Shown here: positions 9,154 to 17,928 of the stretch, one piece after another | Layout of the letters: each line of letters starts with the position of its first letter | How positions within the stretch are numbered: the stretch's first letter is position 1 | Assembly: GCF_007846085.1 (NCBI RefSeq) | Contig: NZ_VOEJ01000001.1 | Span: 806,001 to 870,000 of the forward strand | Direction of reading: 5' to 3' | Source of the DNA: Mucilaginibacter pallidiroseus | GTDB taxonomy: Bacteria; Bacteroidota; Bacteroidia; Sphingobacteriales; Sphingobacteriaceae | Length of the DNA stretch: 64,000 nucleotides | Position numbers and translations under genes: made by a program | The notes under the pieces: model-generated | The model's database searches: none | What the model was told of the DNA's origin: nothing | The model's input: only the letters and a program-made list of their open reading frames with translations

Positions 9154-9240
9154 CGGTGAAGGAGGGATTCGAACCCTCGGTACAGTTTCCCGTACGTCAG
9201 TTTAGCAAACTGATCCTTTCGGCCTCTCAGGCACCTCACC
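9154..9240 (-). tRNA. tRNA-Ser (anticodon GCT)
   Basis: An 87-base class II tRNA on the minus strand. The acceptor stem GGTGAGG/CTTCACC has one G-T wobble. The anticodon loop TTGCTAA gives GCT, which reads AGC and AGT serine codons. The long variable arm (ACGTACGGGAAACTGTACC region) and the T-arm GGTTCGAATCC are present. The discriminator is G, as expected for Ser. The 3' CCA is not encoded, so it must be added after transcription. Confidence 0.96.
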
Positions 9241-9321
9241 GTTATTTTAAAGAATATCCCTTTTTTCAGGGACTGCAAATATAGCAATTAGGTTAATGTG
9301 TCAAAAAAAATATTCAGATTT

Positions 9322-11388
9322 TTAATAATCAATTCGCACGTGATAGATGCTCATAAGCATGCGTTTGAATATATCTTTAATGGTTTCCAAATCCTTTAAT
9401 GTTATATCACTGTCTTTCAATTGGTTTTGATCGAGTTTGTATTTTACTATACGGTCAACCATAATACTTATCGATTCAGCATCGGGTTCTTTTAAGGCTC
9501 TTGATGCCGCCTCTATTGAATCGGCAAGCATTAAAACGCCGCATTCTTTTGAAAAAGGTATGGGTCCGGGATACCTGAAAATATTCTCGTCAATGAATTT
9601 CTCGGGAAAGTTCTTTAAAAACGATTGGTAAAAATAATCTACACGAGTATTTCCATGATGTGTGCGGATAAAGTCGATCACAATCTCGGGCAGGTTGGCC
9701 TTACGGGCCATTTCAATCCCCTTGCTTACGTGCCTTATAATAATTTGCGCACTTTCTTCGTACGGCAGCTTATCATGAGGATTAAATCCAGACGACTGGT
9801 TCTCGATAAAAAATCTTGGATTTTCCATCTTACCAATATCATGATATAAGGCCCCTGCCCTAACCAACAATGCATTGCCCCCAATAGCGTAGATAGCATT
9901 CTCGGCAAGGTTGGCTACCTGCAAGGAATGCTGAAACGTGCCTGGCGCACTAAAGGCCATTTCGCGCAGCAAAGGCGAATTTGTGTTTGTAAGTTCGATT
10001 AATGTGATGTCTGACGTTATAGCAAAAACCTTTTCAAATGCGTAGATCAACGGGTAGGCCAGCAAGGTGAGCAACACGCTTACGGCGAAAGGAATAAACT
10101 CTGTCCAATCTATTGTGGTAAATGAACCCTCACGTATAAGGGAGATGCCCAAAAAAGCCACGAAATACATCAGCGTTATCAGCAATGCCGACGTTAAAAA
10201 CTGCTCGCGGCGTATCAGGTTCTTGATGCTGTAAATAGCCACCATACCGGCTGTAAGTTGGTAAAAGGCAAACTCAAAGCTGTTGGGCACAAAAAAACCG
10301 GCAACAAGCACAACCAGTAAGTGAATGTTAAGCGCCAAACGCGTATCAAACAATATCCTGATAATGATAGGTACAATACAATAAGGTATAAAGTACAGGT
10401 TTGGCAACTGCATTTTAAGCGCCAGCGATAGCGTAGCTAACATGGCTGTAACTACAAGCAGTATCAGACCAACCAAGCGGTTATCCCTGTAAATGTCTTT
10501 ACGGAAAAGGTAAAGAAAAACCATAAGCAACAACGTGGTAATGCCTACCAATAAAAATTGCCCAAGCAAAACCAGCTTACGATCGCCGTTTATACGCGCA
10601 TTATCTTCAAAGGCCTTTTTATATGACGACAGCTTTTGGTAAGCCTCGTCATTTACAACTGAACCTTTGCTTATAATGGTTTCGCCTTTTTGTACCATAC
10701 CGCGCGTAATCGATAGGTTCTCTGTAACTTCTCTTTCAAGCCGGGCGGTAAGCTTGGCATCATAAGCAAGGTTAGTTTGCAGCCTGTCTTGTATAAGATT
10801 CAACAAAAACGCCTTATCAAGGCCGGGCGATTTAGAAATTTCACTATCACAATAAGCAATGGCCGTTTCACGGGTAAACAGGTCGGCCGTATTCTTTTCT
10901 GTTAATACATTATTGTTTAAAACGGCAAGGTCATACCCTACCCCGTTTTGGCCATAACGGGCATTTAGCTTTAACACCCCCCTATTGTAAACGTAGGTAA
11001 GCAAATCTGCTCCGGTGCTTATATACTTCGGTTTAAGCTTATCATTTATACCGGCGTTATGCCACTTTATTTCAAGGTCGCTTTTAAAACCTTCTACCTG
11101 ATCGGCAGTCATGGCATCATTACGCTGGTATATAGGTGTAACAGTTGCTAAAGCCGCCTTGCGGTCGGCCTCTATCTCAGCATTACTTTTTAAGATGGCA
11201 AAATTATAGGGCGATACAAGGTCGCGCTGGTTCCATATCCGCCCCTTTTCGTACTCATAACCAAATTTGGCCTGTTTTGGCAAAGCATATACAATAAGTA
11301 TAATGCTCATCAGGGTCATAACAAACTTTAGGTTTAAGGCGTATTTGCGCAATAATGCCTTTTGCCGCGATGATGATAATTTTGCCAT
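9322..11388 (-). CDS. pgpH: 7TM-HD family phosphodiesterase (PgpH-type)
   Basis: A 688-residue membrane protein with the full 7TMR-HD layout. One N-terminal membrane helix is followed by an extracytoplasmic domain (about residues 50-270), seven membrane helices (about 275-480) and a cytosolic HD domain. The HD domain shows the metal-binding motif YHDIGKMENPRFF and, later, RTHHGNTRVDYFY. In the characterised members, PgpH of Listeria and relatives, this domain hydrolyses cyclic di-AMP. Length and domain order match the family. Its gene is divergent from the SPFH operon. The substrate here is inferred from the family. Confidence 0.92.
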   Translation of the reverse strand: MAKLSSSRQKALLRKYALNLKFVMTLMSIILIVYALPKQAKFGYEYEKGRIWNQRDLVSPYNFAILKSNAEIEADRKAALATVTPIYQRNDAMTADQVEGFKSDLEIKWHNAGINDKLKPKYISTGADLLTYVYNRGVLKLNARYGQNGVGYDLAVLNNNVLTEKNTADLFTRETAIAYCDSEISKSPGLDKAFLLNLIQDRLQTNLAYDAKLTARLEREVTENLSITRGMVQKGETIISKGSVVNDEAYQKLSSYKKAFEDNARINGDRKLVLLGQFLLVGITTLLLMVFLYLFRKDIYRDNRLVGLILLVVTAMLATLSLALKMQLPNLYFIPYCIVPIIIRILFDTRLALNIHLLVVLVAGFFVPNSFEFAFYQLTAGMVAIYSIKNLIRREQFLTSALLITLMYFVAFLGISLIREGSFTTIDWTEFIPFAVSVLLTLLAYPLIYAFEKVFAITSDITLIELTNTNSPLLREMAFSAPGTFQHSLQVANLAENAIYAIGGNALLVRAGALYHDIGKMENPRFFIENQSSGFNPHDKLPYEESAQIIIRHVSKGIEMARKANLPEIVIDFIRTHHGNTRVDYFYQSFLKNFPEKFIDENIFRYPGPIPFSKECGVLMLADSIEAASRALKEPDAESISIMVDRIVKYKLDQNQLKDSDITLKDLETIKDIFKRMLMSIYHVRIDY

Positions 11389-11462
11389 ACGTACGTTTAA
11401 CCTATCAAAAATAGTATAAGTTTCGGTTTTATGTATTTTTTCTTGCTTTTGTCAATACAAAG

Positions 11463-11483
11463 TTGATATCTTTATGATATCAA
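11463..11483. promoter_or_regulatory. Inverted repeat before the SPFH operon
   Basis: A perfect eight-base inverted repeat, TTGATATC and GATATCAA, separated by five bases (TTTAT). It ends 18 bases before the SPFH start codon at 11502. It sits in the short gap between divergent genes, where a dimeric repressor would bind. Operator function is inference. Confidence 0.45.
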
Positions 11484-11501
11484 ATTAAATCAATTTAAAC
11501 C

Positions 11502-12359
11502 ATGAATAACGAAAAAATCACAACAGCTCCATCGGGTTATCTCGCATTTGTTTTAGTGCTTGTTTTAATAGCAGTAGCGGCCTTGTGCTTTTACGGGCAA
11601 TATCCTGTTGCAGGTGTAATTATAACTATTGTAAACTTTGTATTTATACTGCCGGGGTTGGCCATTGTAAACCCAAACGAATCAAAAGTGCTTACGCTGT
11701 TTGGTAAATACCAGGGAACGGTAAAGCAGGACGGCTTTTTTTGGGTAAACCCCTTTACCGTTAAGCGCAAAGTTTCATTAAAAGCATATAACCTGAACGG
11801 GCAGCAGTTAAAGGTGAATGACAGCGTAGGTAACCCTATCGAAATTGCCGCAGTAATTGTTTGGCAGGTAAAGGATACCGCCAAGGCAGTTTTTGCGGTA
11901 GAAAATTACCTACAGTATGTAAACATACAGAGTGAGGCTGCCGTAAGGCATCTGGCTAACTCATTCCCCTACGATCATATTGAAGATGAAAATGCAAGCA
12001 TAACGCTTCGCGGCGGCGCCGAACAGGTAAGCATGATCCTGGAAAAAGAGTTGAACGAAAGGCTTGAACGTGCCGGCATCGAAGTTTTAGAAGCCCGTAT
12101 CTCACACCTGGCTTACGCGCCGGAAATTGCCCACGCCATGCTGCAACGTCAACAGGCAGCTGCAATTATATCGGCACGCAGGCTGATTGTTGAAGGTGCA
12201 GTTGGCATGGTAGAAATGGCTCTTAACAAAATGGAGGAAAAAAATATCATTGAGCTTGATGAAGAACGCAAAGCAGCAATGGTAAGCAATCTGCTTGTTG
12301 TTTTATGCGGAGACAGGAGCGTGAACCCTGTGGTTAATGCAGGTACACTTTATCATTAA
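11502..12359 (+). CDS. SPFH/Band 7 domain membrane protein
   Basis: A 285-residue protein. Two adjacent hydrophobic segments at about residues 11-55 anchor it. The SPFH domain follows: [18 protein letters not shown], the [14 protein letters not shown] segment, the central [15 protein letters not shown] and then [17 protein letters not shown] helical part with [37 protein letters not shown] is typical of the coiled-coil region of stomatin-type proteins. Family members form large rings that organise membrane microdomains. It is the first gene of a tight operon: the next start is five bases after its stop. No partner protease (NfeD-like) gene is adjacent, which differs from the usual stomatin context. 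Confidence 0.9.
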   Translation: MNNEKITTAPSGYLAFVLVLVLIAVAALCFYGQYPVAGVIITIVNFVFILPGLAIVNPNESKVLTLFGKYQGTVKQDGFFWVNPFTVKRKVSLKAYNLNGQQLKVNDSVGNPIEIAAVIVWQVKDTAKAVFAVENYLQYVNIQSEAAVRHLANSFPYDHIEDENASITLRGGAEQVSMILEKELNERLERAGIEVLEARISHLAYAPEIAHAMLQRQQAAAIISARRLIVEGAVGMVEMALNKMEEKNIIELDEERKAAMVSNLLVVLCGDRSVNPVVNAGTLYH

Positions 12360-12364
12360 CATGT

Positions 12365-12892
12365 ATGGACTATTACAGAGAGTTTAGCCAGGTACGCACA
12401 AACGAATTATCAATAGTAAGGCATAAGTTTTTTATGCCCTACTACGAGCTTACCGACGGACAGTTTGTATATGGCAAACTCAGCTATAAAAATAATTTTA
12501 AGCGCTACGCCATTATTGAAACGGCACAAGGCAGCTGGACCATTAAACAAAAAGGGTGGTTTAAGCGAGCGCTTTTAATTAATGAGGGCGACGATCATAC
12601 AATAGGAACGCTTAATCCCGCTACCTGGAAAAGAGATATGGCTTTGGCAATGAATAACGGCTTTGAAGCTAACTATGAATACAAAAAGGTTTTTTCCAAA
12701 TCCTTTTCGCTAACAAGTACAGCTCATGGCGACATCCTAGAGCTTACACAGCACGCCTTTAAAATTAAGCAGCCTTACACCGTAAATTTCCAGCAAGCGT
12801 TAAACATAGATGGTATACCGCCTATACCCCTACTCACTTTAATAGGGTTGCACATTGTTTTACTAAGGGCACAGCAGGCGGCGGCACATTAA
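12365..12892 (+). CDS. LURP-one/tubby-like hypothetical protein
   Basis: A 175-residue soluble protein without signal peptide. It is strongly beta-rich, with repeated short strands such as FVYGKLSYKNNFKRYAIIE, GSWTIKQKGWFKRALLINE and a final segment IPLLTLIGLHIVLL that is hydrophobic and helical. The strand pattern, with one long hydrophobic C-terminal helix, recalls the LURP-one/tubby-like barrel in which the helix fills the barrel, but I cannot prove this. It is second in the SPFH operon, five bases after the first gene and two bases before the RHH gene, so it probably works with them. Confidence 0.72.
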   Translation: MDYYREFSQVRTNELSIVRHKFFMPYYELTDGQFVYGKLSYKNNFKRYAIIETAQGSWTIKQKGWFKRALLINEGDDHTIGTLNPATWKRDMALAMNNGFEANYEYKKVFSKSFSLTSTAHGDILELTQHAFKIKQPYTVNFQQALNIDGIPPIPLLTLIGLHIVLLRAQQAAAH

Positions 12893-12894
12893 TT

Positions 12895-13068
12895 ATGGCA
12901 GAAAAGAAGGCATTTGTTTTACGTATCAATCCCGAAATGCTCAAGGAAATTGAGTGTTGGGCAACGGATGAATTCAGAAGCACCAACGGGCAAATTGAAT
13001 ATTTGCTGCAGGAAGCTTTGAAGAGCCGCAAAAAAGCCTCGCGCAAGAAAAAACAAAGCGAAGAGTAA
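12895..13068 (+). CDS. Ribbon-helix-helix (Arc-like) DNA-binding protein, 57 residues
   Basis: A small gene of 57 codons plus stop. The protein starts MAEKKAFVLRINPEMLKEIE and continues with WATDEFRSTNGQIEYLLQEAL, which fits one beta-strand (KAFVLRI) plus two helices: the ribbon-helix-helix fold of Arc, with the RSTNGQIEYLL helix highly typical. The tail SRKKASRKKKQ is very basic and may bind DNA or RNA without specificity. The start is two bases after the stop of the previous gene, so it is the third gene of the SPFH operon. It may control its own operon or the thiolase gene downstream. No toxin gene is adjacent, so an antitoxin role is not supported. Confidence 0.85.
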   Translation: MAEKKAFVLRINPEMLKEIECWATDEFRSTNGQIEYLLQEALKSRKKASRKKKQSEE

Positions 13069-13075
13069 TGACTTT

Positions 13076-13117
13076 TGCCCTGTCAATTATTATGCATGCA
13101 TAATAATTGACAGGGCA
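13076..13117. repeat. Perfect 42-bp palindrome
   Basis: Bases 13076-13096 are the exact reverse complement of 13097-13117, centred on TGCATGCA, with outer arms TGCCCTGTCAATTAT. It starts seven bases after the RHH stop codon. It can act as a bidirectional terminator, because a short T-run follows, and it also covers the likely -33 region of the thiolase promoter. Both readings are possible. Confidence 0.85.
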
Positions 13118-13137
13118 TTTTAAATTGTATAGCTTTG
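13107..13137 (+). promoter_or_regulatory. Bacteroidota-type promoter for the thiolase gene
   Basis: The -7 element TAGCTTTG (13130-13137) matches the TAnnTTTG consensus exactly. A TTG at 13107-13109 lies 20 bases upstream, the usual spacing for the -33 element. It precedes the thiolase start by 27 bases and overlaps the palindrome. Confidence 0.55.
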
Positions 13138-13164
13138 CTTTTACCAATTATCAATTTCCCAAAA

Positions 13165-14346
13165 ATGAAAGAAGTTTATATAGTGTCGGCAACCCGTACA
13201 CCTATAGGTAGCTTTGGCGGAAGCCTTGCCTCTCTCACCGCTACACGGTTAGGCGCTGTTGTTATCAAATCGGCAGTGGAAAAAGCGGGCCTTAAGCCTG
13301 ATGACATTCAGGAAGTATTTATGGGCAATGTGCTGTCGGCCAATTTGGGCCAGGCTCCTGCAACCCAGGCGACTATATACGCTGGCCTGCCTAGTATCCC
13401 TGCAACTACTGTCAACAAAGTTTGCGCATCGGGCATGAAAGCTATAATGCTGGCGGCCCAAAGCATTGCCAACGGCGATAACGACATTGTGTTGGCCGGC
13501 GGTATGGAAAGTATGAGCAATGTACCTTATTACTTAGACAAAGCGCGCAACGGCTATCGTTTGGGCAACGGGCAAATTATTGACGGGCTTGTTAAAGATG
13601 GCCTTTGGGATGTTTATAATGATTATCACATGGGGTCGGCAGCGGAGCTTTGTGCGGTTGATTGCAATGTAAGCCGCGAAGAGCAGGATAACTTTGCGAT
13701 CGAATCATACAACCGAGCGCTCGCATCGCAAAGCAGTGGTAAATTTAAAGACGAGATAACCCCAGTCGAACTTAAAGATAAAAAAGGCGACGTTACGCTA
13801 TTCGAGAACGACGAAGAACCAAAGACGGTAAAATTCGACAAGATCCCAACCCTGAAACCGGTATTTAAAAAAGACGGTACCGTAACCGCTGCAAATGCAT
13901 CAACATTAAATGATGGTGCCGCTGCCCTGGTTTTAATGAGTAAGGAAAAGGCCGACGAAATGGGCATCAAGCCGTTGGCTAAAATAATCTCCTATGCTGA
14001 TGCCCAGCAAGCGCCCGAATATTTTACAACTGCACCATCTAAAGCCATTCCCCTTGCACTGCATAAAGCCGTGGTTACTATTAATGATATTGACTTTTTT
14101 GAAATCAACGAAGCGTTCTCGGTAGTGGCGGTAGCTAACACTAACCTGTTAAAGCTTGATCCCGCGAAAGTAAATGTAAATGGCGGTGCGGTAGCTATCG
14201 GGCATCCCCTTGGTGCGTCGGGCGCCCGCATTATCGTGACACTCATTAATGTGCTGCAGCAAAATGGCGGCAAGTTAGGTGCGGCAGGCATATGCAACGG
14301 TGGTGGTGGTGCAAGCGCCATGGTTATCCAAAATATGGCTTTGTAA
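13165..14346 (+). CDS. Acetyl-CoA C-acetyltransferase (thiolase)
   Basis: A 393-residue biosynthetic/degradative thiolase that joins or splits acetyl-CoA and acetoacetyl-CoA or longer 3-ketoacyl-CoA. The acyl-accepting Cys is in NKVCASGMKA (Cys 87). The C-terminal part has the His motif GHPLGASGAR and the second Cys motif CNGGGGAS, so the triad is complete. The N-terminus EVYIVSATRTPIGSFGG is highly typical. ATG 13165 is chosen; an in-frame TTG at 13135 lies inside the promoter. It is cytosolic. The gene is preceded by its own promoter and followed by an unrelated exported protein gene, so the pathway is not shown by context. Confidence 0.95.
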   Translation: MKEVYIVSATRTPIGSFGGSLASLTATRLGAVVIKSAVEKAGLKPDDIQEVFMGNVLSANLGQAPATQATIYAGLPSIPATTVNKVCASGMKAIMLAAQSIANGDNDIVLAGGMESMSNVPYYLDKARNGYRLGNGQIIDGLVKDGLWDVYNDYHMGSAAELCAVDCNVSREEQDNFAIESYNRALASQSSGKFKDEITPVELKDKKGDVTLFENDEEPKTVKFDKIPTLKPVFKKDGTVTAANASTLNDGAAALVLMSKEKADEMGIKPLAKIISYADAQQAPEYFTTAPSKAIPLALHKAVVTINDIDFFEINEAFSVVAVANTNLLKLDPAKVNVNGGAVAIGHPLGASGARIIVTLINVLQQNGGKLGAAGICNGGGGASAMVIQNMAL

Positions 14347-14390
14347 TATTAGTTAGCAATAAGTATTTTAAATTACCGTATTTAGCATTA

Positions 14391-15305
14391 ATGACACGTT
14401 TCTTTTTTGCGCTTGCGCTTTTATTAAGCCCGTTTATTTCCTTCGCCCAGCAAGGTAAAGATCTGCAAAACCTGCGGGTTTATCATGATAGCCTTACATC
14501 ACTAGGAAAAAAGTTTATAAACAGCCCTGACGACATCGAGCGCAAAAACGCCAACTATAAGTTTATTACCACGCTTGTTAGCGCCTTGCGGGTACCAAAC
14601 TCATTCAATTTTGGTTTCGACTCGGTTAAAAGCATTAGCATCATCAACGCACCCGATAACCGTTTCCGTATTTTTAGCTGGCACGTTATGAACCAGGATG
14701 GCAGTTACCGTTATTACGGCACTATCCAGATGAACACAGGTGGCAAGCTGCAAATGTACCCGCTTGAAGACAACTCACCATTTATAAAACATCCCGAGGA
14801 TTCGGTTACCGATACCCGCCACTGGTACGGTGCGCAATACTATAAAATTATACGCACCAGCGCCGACAGGCCTTATTACGTAATGCTTGGCTGGAAGGGT
14901 AACAATGTAAAATCTACCAAAAAGGTGATCGAGGTACTGTCGTTCAATCGCGATAATCAGCCCGTGTTCGGCGCACCGGTGTTTGACGGCGGCATCGTAA
15001 AAAACCGTAAGCGTGTGGTTTTTGAGTACACCCGCCAGGCATCAATGCTATTAAGATATGTGCCGGATGAGCAACTAATTGTTTTTGACCATCTGGCCCC
15101 TCCTGATGACAAAATGAAAGACCGCCCCGAGACCTTCGGACCTGACCTAAGCTATGACGGTTACCGCATGACAAACGGCCGCTGGAAGTTTACCGAGAAT
15201 CTGGATATGCGCAACATTCCGCAAGCCAACGATAACGAATTAACCGACCCCAAGATACAGGCTCGTGCAGATAGAAAGTCAGTGCCGGTACGCTCAAAAA
15301 ATTAA
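14391..15305 (+). CDS. Exported hypothetical protein
   Basis: A 304-residue protein with a clear signal peptide (MTRFFFALALLLSPFISFAQQ, cleavage likely after SFA). The mature part is mixed alpha/beta, with segments such as SFNFGFDSVKSISIINAPDNRFRIFSWH (given here in part as RIFSWHVMNQDG) and YYVMLGWKGNNVKSTKKVIEVL. No known domain or catalytic motif is evident. The frame is open back into the thiolase gene, but only ATG 14391 gives a sensible signal peptide. It follows the thiolase by 44 bases on the same strand. Function unknown. Confidence 0.8.
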   Translation: MTRFFFALALLLSPFISFAQQGKDLQNLRVYHDSLTSLGKKFINSPDDIERKNANYKFITTLVSALRVPNSFNFGFDSVKSISIINAPDNRFRIFSWHVMNQDGSYRYYGTIQMNTGGKLQMYPLEDNSPFIKHPEDSVTDTRHWYGAQYYKIIRTSADRPYYVMLGWKGNNVKSTKKVIEVLSFNRDNQPVFGAPVFDGGIVKNRKRVVFEYTRQASMLLRYVPDEQLIVFDHLAPPDDKMKDRPETFGPDLSYDGYRMTNGRWKFTENLDMRNIPQANDNELTDPKIQARADRKSVPVRSKN

Positions 15306-15421
15306 ACACACTTTACAACTCAACTTACCCAAACAATACCCGACTGTCATGTAATATTCTCGGTATAAAATTCGGGATTGGCATATTTATACTATTTTAG
15401 GCAAAATTTTAATATCGATTT

Positions 15422-16936
15422 ATGGCGAAAGATTTAGAGATTGAGAGACCCAAAGGCAAAATTCCACGAAGTGTTCCATTCATTATAGGAAACGAATTTT
15501 CGGAACGTTTCAGCTTTTACGGGATGAAGAGTATCCTGGCTATTTTCCTTGTAAACCAATTTTTCAATCCATCACATAACCCGGCGCTTACAACCACTGC
15601 CGAGGCGCAATCAAACTACTACAACCACCTTTTCTCAACCCTTGTGTATTTTACTCCACTTGTTGGCGCTGTACTTGCCGATTGGTTTTTTGGTAAATAC
15701 AGGCTAATACTTTTCGGGTCGATCATCTACACATTCGGACACTTTATTCTGTCGATGTTTGATACGTCGCTTAACGGTTTCGTTGCTGGCCTGGTAGTTA
15801 TAGCTATCGCTGCGGGCGGTATTAAATCGTGCGTTTCGGCAAACGTTGGTGACCAGTTCGATCATAGCAATCAGCATTTAATGAGCAAAATTTATAGCTG
15901 GTTTTACTTCAGTATCAATGCAGGTTCAACAGTAAGTATATTGCTTATCCCTTACCTGTACGAGCATTTTGGCGCAGCAGTAGCTTTTGGTGTACCCGGC
16001 GTTTTAATGGCTTTAGCCACCGTTATATTTTTTAGCGGGCGCAAACAATATGTTAAGGTGCCACCAAGCGGCGTAAAAAAGCAAAACTTTATAACAGTAA
16101 GCGCTTACATGATAGGCCAGCTTTTTTCTAAAAAAGCCCCTACCAAAACCGCTTGGCAAAATACCGAAGTTAAATACGGTGCCGAAAAAACGGAGGCTAT
16201 CCGCGCTATATGGTCGGTAATGGCGGTGTTTGCCTTTATACCAATTTTTTGGGGAATGTGGGACATGAACAGCTCTGAATGGGCCTTGCAGGCAGATAAA
16301 CTTAATTTGGATTTAGGGGCGTTATTTGGGCACCTCCATATCCTGCCATCACAGGTACAATTTGTTAACGCATTGTTTTTATTGATTTTGATACCTGTTT
16401 TCAATTACGGCATTTACCCGTTGGTAGAGAAAATCGGCATCAAACTTACTCCGCTCAGAAAAATCGGCGCGGGGTTATTTATTACCGGCTTTAGCTTTGT
16501 AATTATAGCACTTATTCAGATAGGTTTACAAAACGGACACCAGCCTTCTATCTGGTGGCAAATACTAGCCTTTGTTGTACTTTCTGCAGGTGAGGTTATG
16601 GTATCTATTACCGGCCTTGAATACGCCTATACACAATCGCCGCCATCAATGAAAAGTACCATGACCGGCCTGTGGTATTTTACTTATTCGGTAGGTACTT
16701 TCTTTACCACGCTTATCAGTAAAAACATTGCCAACAAGGGTGTATTTTCATATTTCGAGGGCGATAAATATTTTTGGCTGTTCGTGGGTATCATGGCTTT
16801 CTTTGTTGTGTTATTCATCATCGTAAGCCCGTACATTAAAGAGAAAAGCTTTCTTGTTGATGATACGCTGGCAAAAGGCCTAAACATTAAAGGCGATCAT
16901 ACTAACGAAATCCATCCAGACAATCCTATAGTATAA
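15422..16936 (+). CDS. POT-family proton-dependent oligopeptide transporter
   Basis: A 504-residue inner-membrane transporter with about 12-14 helices. The N-terminus has the POT signature GNEFSERFSFYGMKSIL (the ExxERFxYYG motif), then TPLVGAVLADWFFGKYR in the first loop, and AAGGIKSCVSANVGDQF in helix 4-5. These are the features of proton-coupled di- and tripeptide importers. A C-terminal signature GEVMVSITGLEYAYTQSPPSMKS is also present. It is a single gene, with a terminator downstream. Peptide specificity cannot be read from the sequence. Confidence 0.93.
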   Translation: MAKDLEIERPKGKIPRSVPFIIGNEFSERFSFYGMKSILAIFLVNQFFNPSHNPALTTTAEAQSNYYNHLFSTLVYFTPLVGAVLADWFFGKYRLILFGSIIYTFGHFILSMFDTSLNGFVAGLVVIAIAAGGIKSCVSANVGDQFDHSNQHLMSKIYSWFYFSINAGSTVSILLIPYLYEHFGAAVAFGVPGVLMALATVIFFSGRKQYVKVPPSGVKKQNFITVSAYMIGQLFSKKAPTKTAWQNTEVKYGAEKTEAIRAIWSVMAVFAFIPIFWGMWDMNSSEWALQADKLNLDLGALFGHLHILPSQVQFVNALFLLILIPVFNYGIYPLVEKIGIKLTPLRKIGAGLFITGFSFVIIALIQIGLQNGHQPSIWWQILAFVVLSAGEVMVSITGLEYAYTQSPPSMKSTMTGLWYFTYSVGTFFTTLISKNIANKGVFSYFEGDKYFWLFVGIMAFFVVLFIIVSPYIKEKSFLVDDTLAKGLNIKGDHTNEIHPDNPIV

Positions 16937-16975
16937 AGCTGTACTACAGCGCAGTATAGTAAAATACTCGTCACA

Positions 16976-17010
16976 AAACAGGGAAGCTCACCACTTTCCT
17001 GTTTTTTTAT
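16976..17010 (+). terminator. Intrinsic terminator after the POT transporter
   Basis: A hairpin with arms AAACAGGGAA and TTTCCTGTTT (one G-T wobble) and a nine-base loop, followed by a run of T's. It ends the transporter gene. Confidence 0.8.
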
Positions 17011-17082
17011 TTTAAAGCATTTTAAAATAAGGCTATTTTCGCAGCGTTACATTATACCCGGATTTCAAACATTTGCCCTTAA

Positions 17083-17814
17083 GTGCCCGATAGCATAGTA
17101 ATTATACCCACTTACAACGAAAAGGAAAACATCGAGCGGATGATTCACAAAGTGATGTCGCTGCCGCACGATTTTCATTTGCTCATTATTGACGATGGTT
17201 CACCGGATGGCACAGGCAACATTGTCAAGCGCCTGCAGCCCGACTATCCTCAAAAGCTTTTTTTAGTTGAGCGTTCAGGAAAACTTGGGCTGGGTACAGC
17301 CTATATACATGGCTTTAAGTGGGCTATTGAGCGCCATTATGATTTTATATTTGAAATGGATGCTGATTTCTCCCACAACCCTGATGACCTGCTTCGCCTG
17401 CGCCAGGCCTGCATAGATGGTGCCGATGCCTCGATAGGCTCGCGTTACATCAAAGGTGTTAATGTGGTAAACTGGCCAATGAGCCGTGTATTGATGAGTT
17501 ACTTTGCCTCGGTTTACGTGAGGTTTATTACAGGTATCACAACACAGGACTCGACAGCCGGCTTCATGTGCTACAAGCGTAAAGTGCTCGAAACCATTAA
17601 TCTTGACAAAATTAAGTTTGTAGGATACGCTTTCCAGATCGAGATGAAATACACCAGTATCAAACACGGCTTTTTGGTAAAGGAAATCCCAATCATTTTC
17701 ACCGACCGCACTGTTGGCACCTCAAAAATGTCTAAAGGTATCTTTAAAGAAGCCATATTTGGGGTAATCCAAATGAAAATCAATAGCATTTTCAGGAAGT
17801 ATCCGGAGCGGTGA
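17083..17814 (+). CDS. Polyprenol monophosphomannose synthase (GT2)
   Basis: A 243-residue GT2 glycosyltransferase of the dolichol-phosphate mannose synthase type. It would move mannose, or a related hexose, from a nucleotide sugar to polyprenyl phosphate at the cytoplasmic membrane face. Motifs seen: IIPTYNEKENI at the N-terminus, IDDGSPDGTG for nucleotide binding, the DxD-type EMDADFSHNP and the region GSRYIKG. There is no C-terminal membrane domain, so it is the short, DPM1-like form. The start is GTG at 17083 (MPDSIVIIPTYNE). It could supply the donor for GT39-like enzymes such as the one at 1213, but they are not neighbours. Confidence 0.88.
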   Translation: MPDSIVIIPTYNEKENIERMIHKVMSLPHDFHLLIIDDGSPDGTGNIVKRLQPDYPQKLFLVERSGKLGLGTAYIHGFKWAIERHYDFIFEMDADFSHNPDDLLRLRQACIDGADASIGSRYIKGVNVVNWPMSRVLMSYFASVYVRFITGITTQDSTAGFMCYKRKVLETINLDKIKFVGYAFQIEMKYTSIKHGFLVKEIPIIFTDRTVGTSKMSKGIFKEAIFGVIQMKINSIFRKYPER

Positions 17815-17928
17815 TTTCAAGTCCGCAGTCGGTAAGGAGTCTAGATCTTCTTCAACATATGTTCGTCTTTCGGACTTTCTGACGTCCAGACTTTCCGACT
17901 ACCGAAAAAAATACTAATTTCGTTGGCA
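17815..17928. repeat. Short degenerate direct repeats between genes
   Basis: The gap holds three near-copies of G(A/T)CTTTC at 17865-17871, 17873-17879 and 17889-17895, with GTC/GAC-rich flanks, and a matching CCGCAGTCGG/CCGACTACCG pair at its ends. It looks like a decayed intergenic repeat. No gene is present. Confidence 0.35.

Noticed and set aside
12895..13068. RHH protein as antitoxin of a toxin-antitoxin pair
   Set aside because: No toxin-like gene is adjacent; the neighbours are an SPFH operon and a thiolase gene.
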